Below, one piece after another: positions 41,504-49,936 of a stretch of 64,000 nt of DNA. The stretch spans positions 744,001-808,000 of the forward strand of contig CAWATW010000004.1 of the NCBI GenBank assembly GCA_963785075.1, read 5' to 3'. Source of the stretch: JAOUGY01 sp963785075. GTDB lineage: Bacteria; Actinomycetota; Acidimicrobiia; Spongiisociales; ZC4RG35. Below the pieces are notes generated by a model, which was not told where the DNA came from, did no database searches, and was given only the letters and a program-made list of their open reading frames with translations. A program made the position numbers and the translations under genes. Numbering within the stretch: position 1 is the first letter of the stretch; each line of letters opens with the position of its first letter.

Positions 41504-43879
41504 CTACTTCCGAGCGTCCTGCATGGCTTGCCAGACCCGTCTGGGTCTCATCGGCATGTCGACGTGTTTCACGCCCATTCCGGCAAGGGCGTCGACCACC
41601 CCGTTGACGAGCGTTTGTGCGGCGCCGATGGTTCCGGCCTCACCGATTCCCTTCACTCCCATCGGATTCACATCCGTCGGCGTCGTCGTGCGATGAAGCT
41701 CGAAACTGGGAACGTCCGCCGCAGTCACCAGCGGGTAGTCGATGAGCCCGGCCGACAAGAGATTGCCGGCGTCGTCGTAAATGGCGTCCTCGAACAGCGC
41801 CTGTCCGATCCCCTGTGCGAGCCCGCCATGGATCTGCCCGTCGACGATCATCGGATTGATGACGTTGCCGCAGTCGTCCACGGTGGCCCACCGTTGGATA
41901 CGAACATCACCGGTGTCTTCGTCGACGGTGACCAGACAGGCCATGGTCCCGAACGGCCACGTGGCGTTGCCCGGGCTGAAGACGGCGTGCGCCTCGAGAC
42001 CTCCCTCTTCGCCGTCCGGCATGAGGTGTGGCTGATAGGCGACCAACGCGATCTCGTTCCACCCCACCGACTTGTCCGGCGAACCTGCGACGTGGGCGCC
42101 ACCGTCGGCGAACCTGATGTCCTCCTCAGAGGCCTCCAGGAGCTTGGCTGCGATGCGAGCCGCCTTGGCCCGCACCTTGCCGGCAGCTTCGAACGCCGCC
42201 GATCCGTCGACCGCCGCCGATCGAGAGCCGAAGGTCCCGATGGTGACAGGCGCATCCTTCGTGTCGCCGTGGGTGACCCTGATGCTGTCCATCTCGATGC
42301 CGAGCTCGTTCGACACGATCTGCGACCACGTTGTCTGGTGACCTTGTCCCGAAGGACCGGTTCCGATGATGACGTTCGCGGTTCCGTCGGGATTGACGCG
42401 CACCAGACCCGACCCGTTGAAGGCCGACGGTACGCCGTACTCGCTCCACGAGAAACCCAGGTCCACCAGCGCCGACGGCCCGAACCCACAGGCCTCCACA
42501 TAGGTGCTGAGCCCGACCCCCGCGAGTTTGCCCTCCCCCCGGAGCCGATCGCGCTCCGCCTTCATCTCCGAATACTCGGGCAGATCGAGCATGGTCTGGA
42601 GGTTGGTGGCGTAGTCGCCCGTGTCGATGGCAAACCCGACCGGCGAAACCGCGGCCGGGAACGACTCCTTGGGGATGAAGTTCTTCATCTTGACTTCCGC
42701 CGAATCCATGCCGATCTCCCGCGAGAAGGCGTCCATGATCCTCTCGAGGTAGTAGATCGCCTCGGGACGGCCGGCACCGCGGTATGCATCGGTGGTCTGC
42801 TTGTTCGTGACGACACAGTCGAGCTTCATCCGCGTGGGGAACGTGTATTGGCCGGAACCGACGAACACCCCGAGGAACGGGATTGCGATCGTCAGATTCT
42901 GGCAGTACGCACCGAGGTCACAGATGGCGTCCAGCTCATAGCTCAACACCTTCCCATCTCTCGTTCCCGTGATCGTCGCCGTACCCAACCAGCCACGTCC
43001 TTGGATCGAGTTGTTCGCCGCCTCTCTGCGCGTCTCTGTGTACTTGACGGGAGCGCCGACCTGCATCGAAGCCCACGGCACCAGGATCTCGTCTGCGTAG
43101 AGCGGCAACTTGACGCCGAATCCGCCGCCGACCTCGGGCGCGATCCCGTGCACGAGGTTGTAGGGAATGCCGAGGACCTTGCCGACCGCGCCGGCGACCG
43201 CCGAAATCGCCTGCGTGGACGAGTACAGAGTCATCTCGCCATATCCATCGTTCCACGATGCGACGACAGAACGAGGCTCGATGGCGACCGGGATCAGCCG
43301 CTGGTTGACCATCTCGAGCGAAACGGTGACGGTGTCGTCCCGCGCCTTGCCCTCGTCGATCTCCGACTGGAGCTTGGCCAGAGCCTCCTCATCCGCCCCG
43401 AAGGGCGCCGTCCATGACACGATCAGGTTGCTCTCGGTGCCCTCGTGCACGAGCACGTCGCCCCGGAGGGCATCCTTCAGGTCGACCACGGCCGGGAGCG
43501 GGTCGTACTCGACATGAACCGCATCGGCGGCATCCTGAGCCTGGCTGCGACTCTCGGCGACCACCATGGCCACCGCGTCTCCCACGTGGTTGACCTCGCC
43601 GTCGGCAAGATAGGGGCGCCCGATTGCGGCCGCCTGCGCAGGAAGCACACCCAGGTGACGGGTGTCGTCGGCCGTGAAGATTGCACGGACACCGGGCATG
43701 GCCGCGGCTTCCGATGTATCGACGGAAACGATCTTGGCGTGGGCGAACGGGCTCCGCACGAACGCCGCATGGAGCATGCCGACGAGCTTCACGTCATCGA
43801 CATAGAGCCCCTTGCCCTTGATGAGCGCCGGGTCCTCGCGCCGCCGTACCACTCCGCCCAAAGCACTGGTGGTGGCCAT
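41504..43879 (-). CDS. coxL: Form II CO-dehydrogenase-like molybdenum subunit (CoxL-like)
   Basis: 791 residues of the xanthine oxidase family large subunit. RREDPALIKGKGLYVDDV opens the domain, and GGGFGVKLPLYADEI and GTGPSGQGHQTTWSQI are Mo-cofactor contacts. The active-site loop reads TDAYRGAGRPEA, i.e. AYRGAGR; true form I CO dehydrogenases have AYxCSFR with the copper-binding cysteine. The late GEAGTI segment carries the catalytic glutamate. The substrate is therefore uncertain (aldehyde, purine, CO at low rate or another). The ATG shares one base with the coxS TGA. Cofactor maturation genes are at 3903-10137. Confidence 0.93.
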   Translation of the reverse strand: MATTSALGGVVRRREDPALIKGKGLYVDDVKLVGMLHAAFVRSPFAHAKIVSVDTSEAAAMPGVRAIFTADDTRHLGVLPAQAAAIGRPYLADGEVNHVGDAVAMVVAESRSQAQDAADAVHVEYDPLPAVVDLKDALRGDVLVHEGTESNLIVSWTAPFGADEEALAKLQSEIDEGKARDDTVTVSLEMVNQRLIPVAIEPRSVVASWNDGYGEMTLYSSTQAISAVAGAVGKVLGIPYNLVHGIAPEVGGGFGVKLPLYADEILVPWASMQVGAPVKYTETRREAANNSIQGRGWLGTATITGTRDGKVLSYELDAICDLGAYCQNLTIAIPFLGVFVGSGQYTFPTRMKLDCVVTNKQTTDAYRGAGRPEAIYYLERIMDAFSREIGMDSAEVKMKNFIPKESFPAAVSPVGFAIDTGDYATNLQTMLDLPEYSEMKAERDRLRGEGKLAGVGLSTYVEACGFGPSALVDLGFSWSEYGVPSAFNGSGLVRVNPDGTANVIIGTGPSGQGHQTTWSQIVSNELGIEMDSIRVTHGDTKDAPVTIGTFGSRSAAVDGSAAFEAAGKVRAKAARIAAKLLEASEEDIRFADGGAHVAGSPDKSVGWNEIALVAYQPHLMPDGEEGGLEAHAVFSPGNATWPFGTMACLVTVDEDTGDVRIQRWATVDDCGNVINPMIVDGQIHGGLAQGIGQALFEDAIYDDAGNLLSAGLIDYPLVTAADVPSFELHRTTTPTDVNPMGVKGIGEAGTIGAAQTLVNGVVDALAGMGVKHVDMPMRPRRVWQAMQDARK

Positions 43880-44376
43880 CAGTGCATCTCCCATTCGGCG
43901 GGAGCAGGTTCTTCACCGCGTATCTTGGAAGCGGCGTACTCGATCGCCTTGACGATGTTGTGGTATCCGGTGCAACGGCAGAGGTTTCCTTCGATACCGT
44001 GCCGGATCTCGTCTTCGGTCGGATTGTCGTTCTCGTTGAGAAGACCGACGGCCGACATGATCATGCCCGGGGTGCAGTAACCGCACTGCAATCCGTGACG
44101 TTCCCAGAATCCCTCCTGGACCGGGTGGAGGACATCGCCCTCGGCCAGCCCCTCAACCGTCGTGATGTCGGCACCGTCGGCTTGCACCGCCAGCATGGTG
44201 CACGACTTGCTGGTCTTCCCATCGACCAGCACCGTACATGCGCCGCAATACGACGTCTCGCACCCGACGTGGGTGCCCGTGAGCGCCAGGTTCTCTCGGA
44301 TGAAGTGAACGAGGAGCGTCCTCGGTTCGACATCCCCAGAGACCGCCCTGCCGTTCACGGTCATCGATACCTGCAT
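43879..44376 (-). CDS. coxS: Molybdenum hydroxylase 2Fe-2S subunit (CoxS-like)
   Basis: 165 residues with two 2Fe-2S clusters. The plant-type N-terminal cluster is CETSYCGACTVLVDG with a fourth cysteine (KSC), and the C-terminal one is LQCGYCTPGM and LCRCTGYHNI. It shuttles electrons from the Mo site to FAD. GGAGAGGAA is nine bases before the ATG at 44376; the open frame up to 44520 has no RBS and reads low-complexity. The 150 bases to rlmD hold no gene, and the promoter must lie there, but I could not assign convincing -35/-10 boxes. Confidence 0.93.
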   Translation of the reverse strand: MQVSMTVNGRAVSGDVEPRTLLVHFIRENLALTGTHVGCETSYCGACTVLVDGKTSKSCTMLAVQADGADITTVEGLAEGDVLHPVQEGFWERHGLQCGYCTPGMIMSAVGLLNENDNPTEDEIRHGIEGNLCRCTGYHNIVKAIEYAASKIRGEEPAPAEWEMH

Positions 44377-44526
44377 GACCGATTCCTCTCCTCGGCGAAT
44401 CTGCTTCGACGGTATCAGCGCCGTCGGCGGTAGGACGGACTGACCAGGGAAAATGTGATCGGAACGTAGACCGGTCGGGTCGACGCGACGTCGAGCGTGG
44501 GGATGCGCGTCGGGCGCCACATGCGA

Positions 44527-45633
44527 TCAGAAGCGCTCGAACGCAGCGACCAGCTCGACGTGATATGTCTGAGGGAACATGTCGACCGGATGCACCTCTC
44601 GGAGCTCGAACCCGGCGTCGACCAGGAGCCGTGCATCACGTGCAAAGCTGGCGGGATCGCACGACACGTAGGCGACCTTCCGAGGGTGGATCCCCGCCAG
44701 GGCGTCCACCACGTTCCGACCGAGCCCGTTCCTCGGGGGATCCACCACCACGACGTCCGCCCGCCCGAGGCCGCCGAGCCCGACCTCGACCTTCTCTTCG
44801 ATCACGGACGCCGACGGAGCGTTGACGCGAAGATCGCCCACCGCTGTCGGGTCCGACTCGATAGCCACGACATGAGCGGCCTCCCGGCCGACCGTGGCTG
44901 CGAAGAGGCCGCCACCGGCATACGCATCGACCACCGTGTCGTCGCCCGTCACCCCCAGCATGTCACCGACGACCGCCACGAGGTGCTCTGCGCCTCCGGT
45001 GTTGACCTGGAAGAACGCACGTCGGGTGATCTGAAAGCGATGTCCGGCGACCACCTCGTGCAGCACGCCGTCGTCGTCGTCGACCAGGACGAGCGTCTCA
45101 CCCGTGTTCACACCGTGCCGCAACGTCAGCCTCTCACCCTCGATCGGCCCGAGCCGTGCGAACGCCATGGCCAGCGGGGTGACGAGCAGATGACACTCGT
45201 CGATCAGCACCGGATCGTGGCTCTGAGCGCGGTTGAGGGCCGGTCGTCCACCGATCAGGCGGAAATCCATTCGATTCCGATATGCCACCGGAGGGCTCGG
45301 TGCCACGGTGGCACGAAACTCGGTCTCGAGCTTCCCGAGATGGGCGAGTTGCGATCGAACGATCTCACCCTTCCAGTCGAGCTGCGCTCCGTATGCAGCC
45401 ATCTGCCATTGGCACCCGCCGCACACAGAGAAATGCTGGCACACCGGGGTCACCCGATCGGGCGAAGCTTCGACAACGGCGTCGATGGTGGCCTTTTCGA
45501 ATCGTTTGCGGACATCGACCGGCGTCGTCGTCACCACATCGCCGGGGATGGCTCCCGCGACGAAGATCGCCTTACCATCGCGGCGCCCGACACCGTCCCC
45601 TCCGTGTGCCATGGAATCGATCGTGATCGTCAT
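44527..45633 (-). CDS. TrmA/RlmD-family RNA m5U methyltransferase
   Basis: 368 residues. A TRAM domain (SMAHGGDGVGRRDGKAIFV) is followed by the 4Fe-4S motif CQHFSVCGGCQWQ (~62-74, with a further cysteine at DECHLL). The SAM domain has VVDAYAGGGLFAATVG and the catalytic cysteine in YVSCDPASFARD. It methylates uridine at C5 in rRNA or tRNA, using Cys for covalent attack. 23S U1939 (RlmD) or tRNA U54 cannot be chosen by these motifs. The ATG overlaps the stop of DUF2017 (ATGA). Confidence 0.9.
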   Translation of the reverse strand: MTITIDSMAHGGDGVGRRDGKAIFVAGAIPGDVVTTTPVDVRKRFEKATIDAVVEASPDRVTPVCQHFSVCGGCQWQMAAYGAQLDWKGEIVRSQLAHLGKLETEFRATVAPSPPVAYRNRMDFRLIGGRPALNRAQSHDPVLIDECHLLVTPLAMAFARLGPIEGERLTLRHGVNTGETLVLVDDDDGVLHEVVAGHRFQITRRAFFQVNTGGAEHLVAVVGDMLGVTGDDTVVDAYAGGGLFAATVGREAAHVVAIESDPTAVGDLRVNAPSASVIEEKVEVGLGGLGRADVVVVDPPRNGLGRNVVDALAGIHPRKVAYVSCDPASFARDARLLVDAGFELREVHPVDMFPQTYHVELVAAFERF

Positions 45634-46079
45634 GGCCCGAGGGCCCACAGCAGCGCCATTTGCAGCTCCCCGAGTGCCTGGAGCATGTCGGACTGCGCCC
45701 GGGGCAGCTGCTCGTAGTCGCTCTCGATCTCGATGCCGAACCTGGCCGCCATCGCCAGGCGGGCCTCGTTCAGTACCCGAACCATGGCGTATCCCTCTTC
45801 TCTGCTTGCGACGGTGCCATCCACCGATGCGGTGAGTACCTCCCGGAACGCCGATCGATCGGCGCTCCGCGACTGGTCGAGTTCCGAACCCATGAACCCC
45901 CACCACTCATCGTTCGACTTGGCGTCGTCGAGATACACCGGCACCTTCAGACGTTGGGCCGCGGGATCCGCGTCGTCGCGGGCAACCTCGTCCAGCATCT
46001 CGGGAAACTGCAGCAGGAACTCGACCAGTCCGTGTTCGAGCTCGAGCTCGATGCCATCCTCCGACGGTCCGATCTTCAT
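45630..46079 (-). CDS. DUF2017 protein
   Basis: 149 residues, all helical, with GIELELEHGLVEFLLQFPEML near the N-terminus and conserved WWGFMGSELDQSR and NEARLAMAARFGIE segments. The DUF2017 family is nearly always the gene after clpS in actinobacteria (Rv1332 in M. tuberculosis); its role is unknown but the link suggests involvement with the adaptor or Clp protease. The ATG overlaps the clpS stop (ATGA), as does its stop with the next gene. Confidence 0.9.
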   Translation of the reverse strand: MKIGPSEDGIELELEHGLVEFLLQFPEMLDEVARDDADPAAQRLKVPVYLDDAKSNDEWWGFMGSELDQSRSADRSAFREVLTASVDGTVASREEGYAMVRVLNEARLAMAARFGIEIESDYEQLPRAQSDMLQALGELQMALLWALGP

Positions 46080-46360
46080 TGTTCGAGGGTGGCCCAGAGG
46101 CCGTGTTGATGCAAGCGGTAGCAGTCCATCTCGGCCTGCTCGCGAGGGCCGTCGTTGACGATCGCTCGGCCCTCGTGGTGCACCTGGTACGTCAGCTTGT
46201 ACGCCTTGTCCTCGTCGTATCCGAACAACGTGCGCAGCACCCAGATCACGTAGTCGAAGAGGTTGACCGGATCGTTCCACACCACGACCTTCCACGTCTC
46301 GTCGAGATCTGTCGTTTCGTCGACGTCAGGTTCGATGACGGGCGCCATCGGTTGGGCCAC
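46076..46360 (-). CDS. clpS: ATP-dependent Clp protease adaptor
   Basis: 94 residues of the N-end-rule adaptor that hands N-degron substrates to ClpC/ClpA. WKVVVWNDPVNLFDYVIWVL is the family signature, with the aspartate that contacts the N-terminal residue; YKLTYQVHHEGRAIV follows. The GTG at 46360 has GGAGG six bases upstream; a longer frame to 46567 lacks an RBS and family match. First gene of a tightly coupled three-gene operon (clpS, DUF2017, RNA methyltransferase). Confidence 0.93.
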   Translation of the reverse strand: MAQPMAPVIEPDVDETTDLDETWKVVVWNDPVNLFDYVIWVLRTLFGYDEDKAYKLTYQVHHEGRAIVNDGPREQAEMDCYRLHQHGLWATLEQ

Positions 46361-46484
46361 AGATCCTCCAGATCGCGTGTCTTCTCGAACGATCGTACCG
46401 GTGCCCAGCCGCTCAGTCACCGGTCCCCCGTCCCCAGTGCACGAGCGCAGGGCCATGGGTCGTTCGGCGTTGGGCCGGGGAGGC

Positions 46485-47426
46485 TCAGTCCGGCACGAAG
46501 TTGGTGCCAAGCGCGGCCGGCGCCTCCGGAACCAGCGCTCTACCCCATCGCGGAAGCCGATCGGCAAAAGCGGCGAGGCGCTTCGAGTTCACGATCACCA
46601 ACGTGAAGATCATCAGCGGGAAAGGGAGCGACGGCAGGATCTGCGCCAGACCCGGGAACACGCTCTGCAGGCGCAGCGCCACCACTTGCAGAGCGCCGAA
46701 CAGATAACACCCGAGGGCGACCCGAATCGGCTGCCACCCACCGAAGATCACGATGGCGAGGGCGATCCATCCGAATCCGGCAGTCGCCCCGTCCGACCAC
46801 CCCGCTTTCTGATCGAGAGAGAAGGCGGCACCGGCGACTCCGACCAGGAATCCGCCCACCGCAGTCGCCAGATATCGAACCTTCGACACATCGATCCCCC
46901 GTGCATGTGCGGCCTCGGGACGCTCGCCCACCACTCGCAACACGAGGCCTGCCCTGGTCCGCGTGAGGAACCAGGCTGCCCCGATCACCACCGTGAAACT
47001 CGCATACACCGACAGGTTTTGGCCGAACAAGGCCCGGCCTATCCACGGGATGTCCGACAGGAGGGGAACGGGCAGGGAGGGCACCGTGGGTCCCGGCTGC
47101 CTGACGAACGGGTCGCCGAGGAACGCTGCAAGGGATCCCCCGAGCAGGGTGAGCACGAATCCGACAGCGATCTGGTTCAACCCGAGCCGGATCCCCGACC
47201 ACGCCACGAGAAGGGCCACGAGGGCGGCGACGAGGCCCGCCGCCGCGAATCCGAGCACGACACTCTCGGTCGTGTACGCAATGGCAAAGCCGGTCATCGC
47301 CGACAAGAGGATCGATCCGTCGAGCGACAGATTGACGACTCCGGCTCGCTCGGTGATCGCCTCTCCGACCGCTGCGAACACGAGGGGTGCGGCGGCGGCA
47401 ACGATGGACGCGAGGGTGGCCTCCAT
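46485..47426 (-). CDS. BMP-type ABC importer, second permease
   Basis: 313-residue integral membrane permease of the nucleoside/ribose class (COG1079-like). About nine hydrophobic segments; GEAITERAGVVNLSLDGSILL near the start is the typical permease N-terminus, and VAGAAFSLDQKAGWSDG near residue 210 carries an EAA-like loop. It pairs with the other permease and the double ATPase. The ATG overlaps the previous stop in TGATG. The long upstream frame is a shadow of the first permease. Confidence 0.92.
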   Translation of the reverse strand: MEATLASIVAAAAPLVFAAVGEAITERAGVVNLSLDGSILLSAMTGFAIAYTTESVVLGFAAAGLVAALVALLVAWSGIRLGLNQIAVGFVLTLLGGSLAAFLGDPFVRQPGPTVPSLPVPLLSDIPWIGRALFGQNLSVYASFTVVIGAAWFLTRTRAGLVLRVVGERPEAAHARGIDVSKVRYLATAVGGFLVGVAGAAFSLDQKAGWSDGATAGFGWIALAIVIFGGWQPIRVALGCYLFGALQVVALRLQSVFPGLAQILPSLPFPLMIFTLVIVNSKRLAAFADRLPRWGRALVPEAPAALGTNFVPD

Positions 47427-48445
47427 CAGGCGGCCACCTTCCGGCGGCTGCGTGCGCCGCCGATGAGGATCGCCGCCAGCACGACAACCCCCTGGAGCAC
47501 TCCACCGAGTGACGAATCCAGGTCGAATTGCAGGCTGAGTTGGCTCGCACCCACGGAGACCGCGGCGAAGAAAAGGGCGACAGGAACAACCGCCCTCATC
47601 CCGAGGCCGGCGAGCAGCACCACGAGGATCGCCAGGAAGCCGCGACCCCCGGCGACCGCCGGCACGAGCTTGTGCTGAATGCCCAACACGACCACGGATC
47701 CCGCCAGCCCGGCGAGCCCTCCACCGGTTGCGAACGCCGACAGCATCACCCGCTTGGATCGGATCCCCACGAGCCGAGCCGAGGCGAGATTGCTGCCGAC
47801 CGCCCTGAGCTCGAGACCGAGGCGGGTCCGATCGAGCATCCACCACACCGCGGCCACCACCACCAGCGCCAGCACGGGTGCGACGGGCGACAGCCGGGTG
47901 CCCCCCACCGCAGGCAGCCACACATCCTCACGAAATGGTTCGGTCCCCGAGGTCGAGGCGATCCCCGCCCGTTTCCAAGGTCCGATCACGAGATAGGTTG
48001 CCGTCGCCTGGGCGACGTATCCGAGTCCGAGTCCTCCGAAGATCTCGTTGACGTTGCCGTACACCTTGAGCGCCCCGGCAGCCAGCCCCCACAGCGCTCC
48101 CCCGGCGATGCCGGCCGCCAGCGCCGCCACGATCACGAACCACCCAGGCCCGTCCAGACTGCGTGCGAAGCCGGTGGCCACGATTGCACCGGCGGTCACC
48201 TGACCCTCTACGCCGATGTTCCAGAGCCCTGCTCTGAACGTGACCACGAGACCCGCCGCTGCCAGCACGAGGGGCGTCCACGCCATCACGGTGTCGGCGA
48301 GTTTCGGGCCGGTCCCGACCGACCCCGTGACGAGAGCCCATAGCGCCGCTCCCGGATCGGCCCCGACCCATGCGAGCAGGGCGATCGACACCGCCAGCCC
48401 GGTGACGGCGGCGAGGGCGACCGTGATCGTCCGCTGCAGATTCAA
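47426..48445 (-). CDS. BMP-type ABC importer, first permease
   Basis: 339-residue permease (COG4603-like) with ~9 transmembrane segments; TFRAGLWNIGVEGQVTAGAIV and NEIFGGLGLGYVAQ are the typical family motifs. It forms a heterodimer with the next permease. The TTG start overlaps the stop of the ATPase gene as TTGA. RBS lies in the ATPase coding sequence. The reading frame continues upstream to 48955 only as an antisense-like shadow. Confidence 0.9.
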   Translation of the reverse strand: MNLQRTITVALAAVTGLAVSIALLAWVGADPGAALWALVTGSVGTGPKLADTVMAWTPLVLAAAGLVVTFRAGLWNIGVEGQVTAGAIVATGFARSLDGPGWFVIVAALAAGIAGGALWGLAAGALKVYGNVNEIFGGLGLGYVAQATATYLVIGPWKRAGIASTSGTEPFREDVWLPAVGGTRLSPVAPVLALVVVAAVWWMLDRTRLGLELRAVGSNLASARLVGIRSKRVMLSAFATGGGLAGLAGSVVVLGIQHKLVPAVAGGRGFLAILVVLLAGLGMRAVVPVALFFAAVSVGASQLSLQFDLDSSLGGVLQGVVVLAAILIGGARSRRKVAA

Positions 48446-49893
48446 GGTCCGGTCCTTCCGCCGATCAGCGCTCCGAGCGTGTCCGCATCCAGCATCGCCG
48501 CATCTTCGACCGCCAGAATCCGGCCGTCGAAGCACACCAGTATCCGGTCGGAGTAGCGGATCAGCTCGTCGAGATCTGCCGACGCGAACACGATCGCCGT
48601 GCCGTCGTCTCGTCGTTCGAGGATCTTGCTCCACACCATGTCCGCCGACTCGATGTCGAGCCCACGGGTGGGCTGTTCCATGAGCAGGACCCGGAGCTCC
48701 TCGGGCAGCATCGCCAGTAGCACCCGTTGCTGGTTGCCTCCGGACAGGTCTTCCACCGGTGAGGTGGGAACACCCTTCACGTGATACCGATCGATGGCAG
48801 CGGCCGCCCTGGCAACCGCCGAATCGCGACTGGGCATGTCCCCGGCCACCAACGTGAGGTGCTCGGAAATCGTCAGACCTTCGAACAGCCCCTCCTCGAG
48901 GCGGCCGGCGGGAAGGAAACGGACACCGGCCGCCAGCCGGTCGGCCACCGACCACTGCGTGATGTCATCGGGGGACAACTCGATGCGGCCGCCTGCGACA
49001 GGCGACAACCCTGCGATCGCCCTGAGCAGCGGGATCTGGCCGCTGCCCTCCAGCCCCGCCAGGCCAACGACCTCCGCGGCCCGGATCTCCAACTCGGCGT
49101 CCTCGATTCGGTGGCGGCCATGGTGCGCTGTGACACCGTGAACGCTCAGCGCGACCTCGCCCAATTGCACCGAGGTTCGATCTCCAAAGGTCACGACCTT
49201 CCCGAACATCATCTCCACGAGTGTCTCGGAGGGACACGGCAGGTCGATCTCGCCGGTGACGCGCCCCGCTCGCATCACCGTCACAGACGAACACAGGGCC
49301 TCGACCTCCTCGAGCTTGTGCGAGACGAAGAGCACGATGAGCCCTTCCGCTGCGAGGGTTCGGAGCGCCGCGAACAGGGCGATCCTCTGGTCGGTGGTGA
49401 TCCCGGATGTCGGCTCGTCGAGGATCAGAACCCGGACACCGAGTGAGAGCAAGCGCACGATCTCGAGTTGTTGGCGCTCCCCCACCGACAGGGTCCTGAC
49501 GACCCGACCCGGCTCCAGGGCAAACCCCAGACGCTCCGAGATCTCGACCAACCGCTGTCGCGCCTCATCACGACCCAATCGATCGTATCGACCGAACAAG
49601 AAGTTCTCGAGCACGGAGAACGGAAGCGCCACGAGCGGATCTTGATGGAGCATCCCGATTCCGGCATCGATCGCGGCTCGCGACGACCCAAGCTGCAGGG
49701 CTTCGCCATCGAACAGGATCTCACCTGTGTCGGCGGATTGGAACCCGGAGAGGATCTTCATGAGCGTCGACTTCCCCGCACCGTTCTCGCCGAGCACGGC
49801 GTGCAAAGTGCCAGGGGCGATCTCGATGCTCACACCATCATTGGCGCGCACCGACCCGAAGCGCTTCGAGATGTTGCGGATGTCGAGCGTCAT
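48442..49893 (-). CDS. BMP-type ABC importer ATPase (two domains)
   Basis: 483 residues with two nucleotide-binding domains. Domain 1 has Walker A GENGAGKS (~33-40), signature LSVGERQQLEI and Walker B VLILDEPTS. Domain 2 (from ~250) has a degenerate Walker A, GLEGSGQIPL in place of G-x4-GKS, with LSGGNQQRVLLA and LLMEQPTRGLD intact, as is usual for this class. Energises uptake of nucleosides or similar. It follows the BMP lipoprotein gene after a hairpin that begins nine bases before the ATG. Confidence 0.93.
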   Translation of the reverse strand: MTLDIRNISKRFGSVRANDGVSIEIAPGTLHAVLGENGAGKSTLMKILSGFQSADTGEILFDGEALQLGSSRAAIDAGIGMLHQDPLVALPFSVLENFLFGRYDRLGRDEARQRLVEISERLGFALEPGRVVRTLSVGERQQLEIVRLLSLGVRVLILDEPTSGITTDQRIALFAALRTLAAEGLIVLFVSHKLEEVEALCSSVTVMRAGRVTGEIDLPCPSETLVEMMFGKVVTFGDRTSVQLGEVALSVHGVTAHHGRHRIEDAELEIRAAEVVGLAGLEGSGQIPLLRAIAGLSPVAGGRIELSPDDITQWSVADRLAAGVRFLPAGRLEEGLFEGLTISEHLTLVAGDMPSRDSAVARAAAAIDRYHVKGVPTSPVEDLSGGNQQRVLLAMLPEELRVLLMEQPTRGLDIESADMVWSKILERRDDGTAIVFASADLDELIRYSDRILVCFDGRILAVEDAAMLDADTLGALIGGRTGP

Positions 49894-49901
49894 GAACTGG
49901 T

Positions 49902-49932
49902 GAAGGGGGGAAGCCGTCGGCTCCCCCCCTTC
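49902..49932 (-). terminator. Intercistronic hairpin between BMP lipoprotein and ATPase genes
   Basis: GAAGGGGGGAGCC pairs with GGCTTCCCCCCTTC around a short loop, with a single bulged base. On the minus strand it lies four bases after the lipoprotein stop and nine before the ATPase ATG, with no T-run. Such hairpins commonly let the binding protein be made in excess over the membrane parts, by mRNA stabilisation or partial termination. Confidence 0.65.
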
Positions 49933-49936
49933 TGGA

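Noticed and set aside
41444..43417. 657-codon open frame on the plus strand
   Set aside because: It is antisense to coxL, and its composition (rich in R, H, D with no domains) is typical of a frame imposed by the GC-rich codon bias of the opposite gene.
41504..43879. True form I CO dehydrogenase
   Set aside because: The loop AYRGAGR lacks the AYxCSFR cysteine; only the form II assignment is supported.
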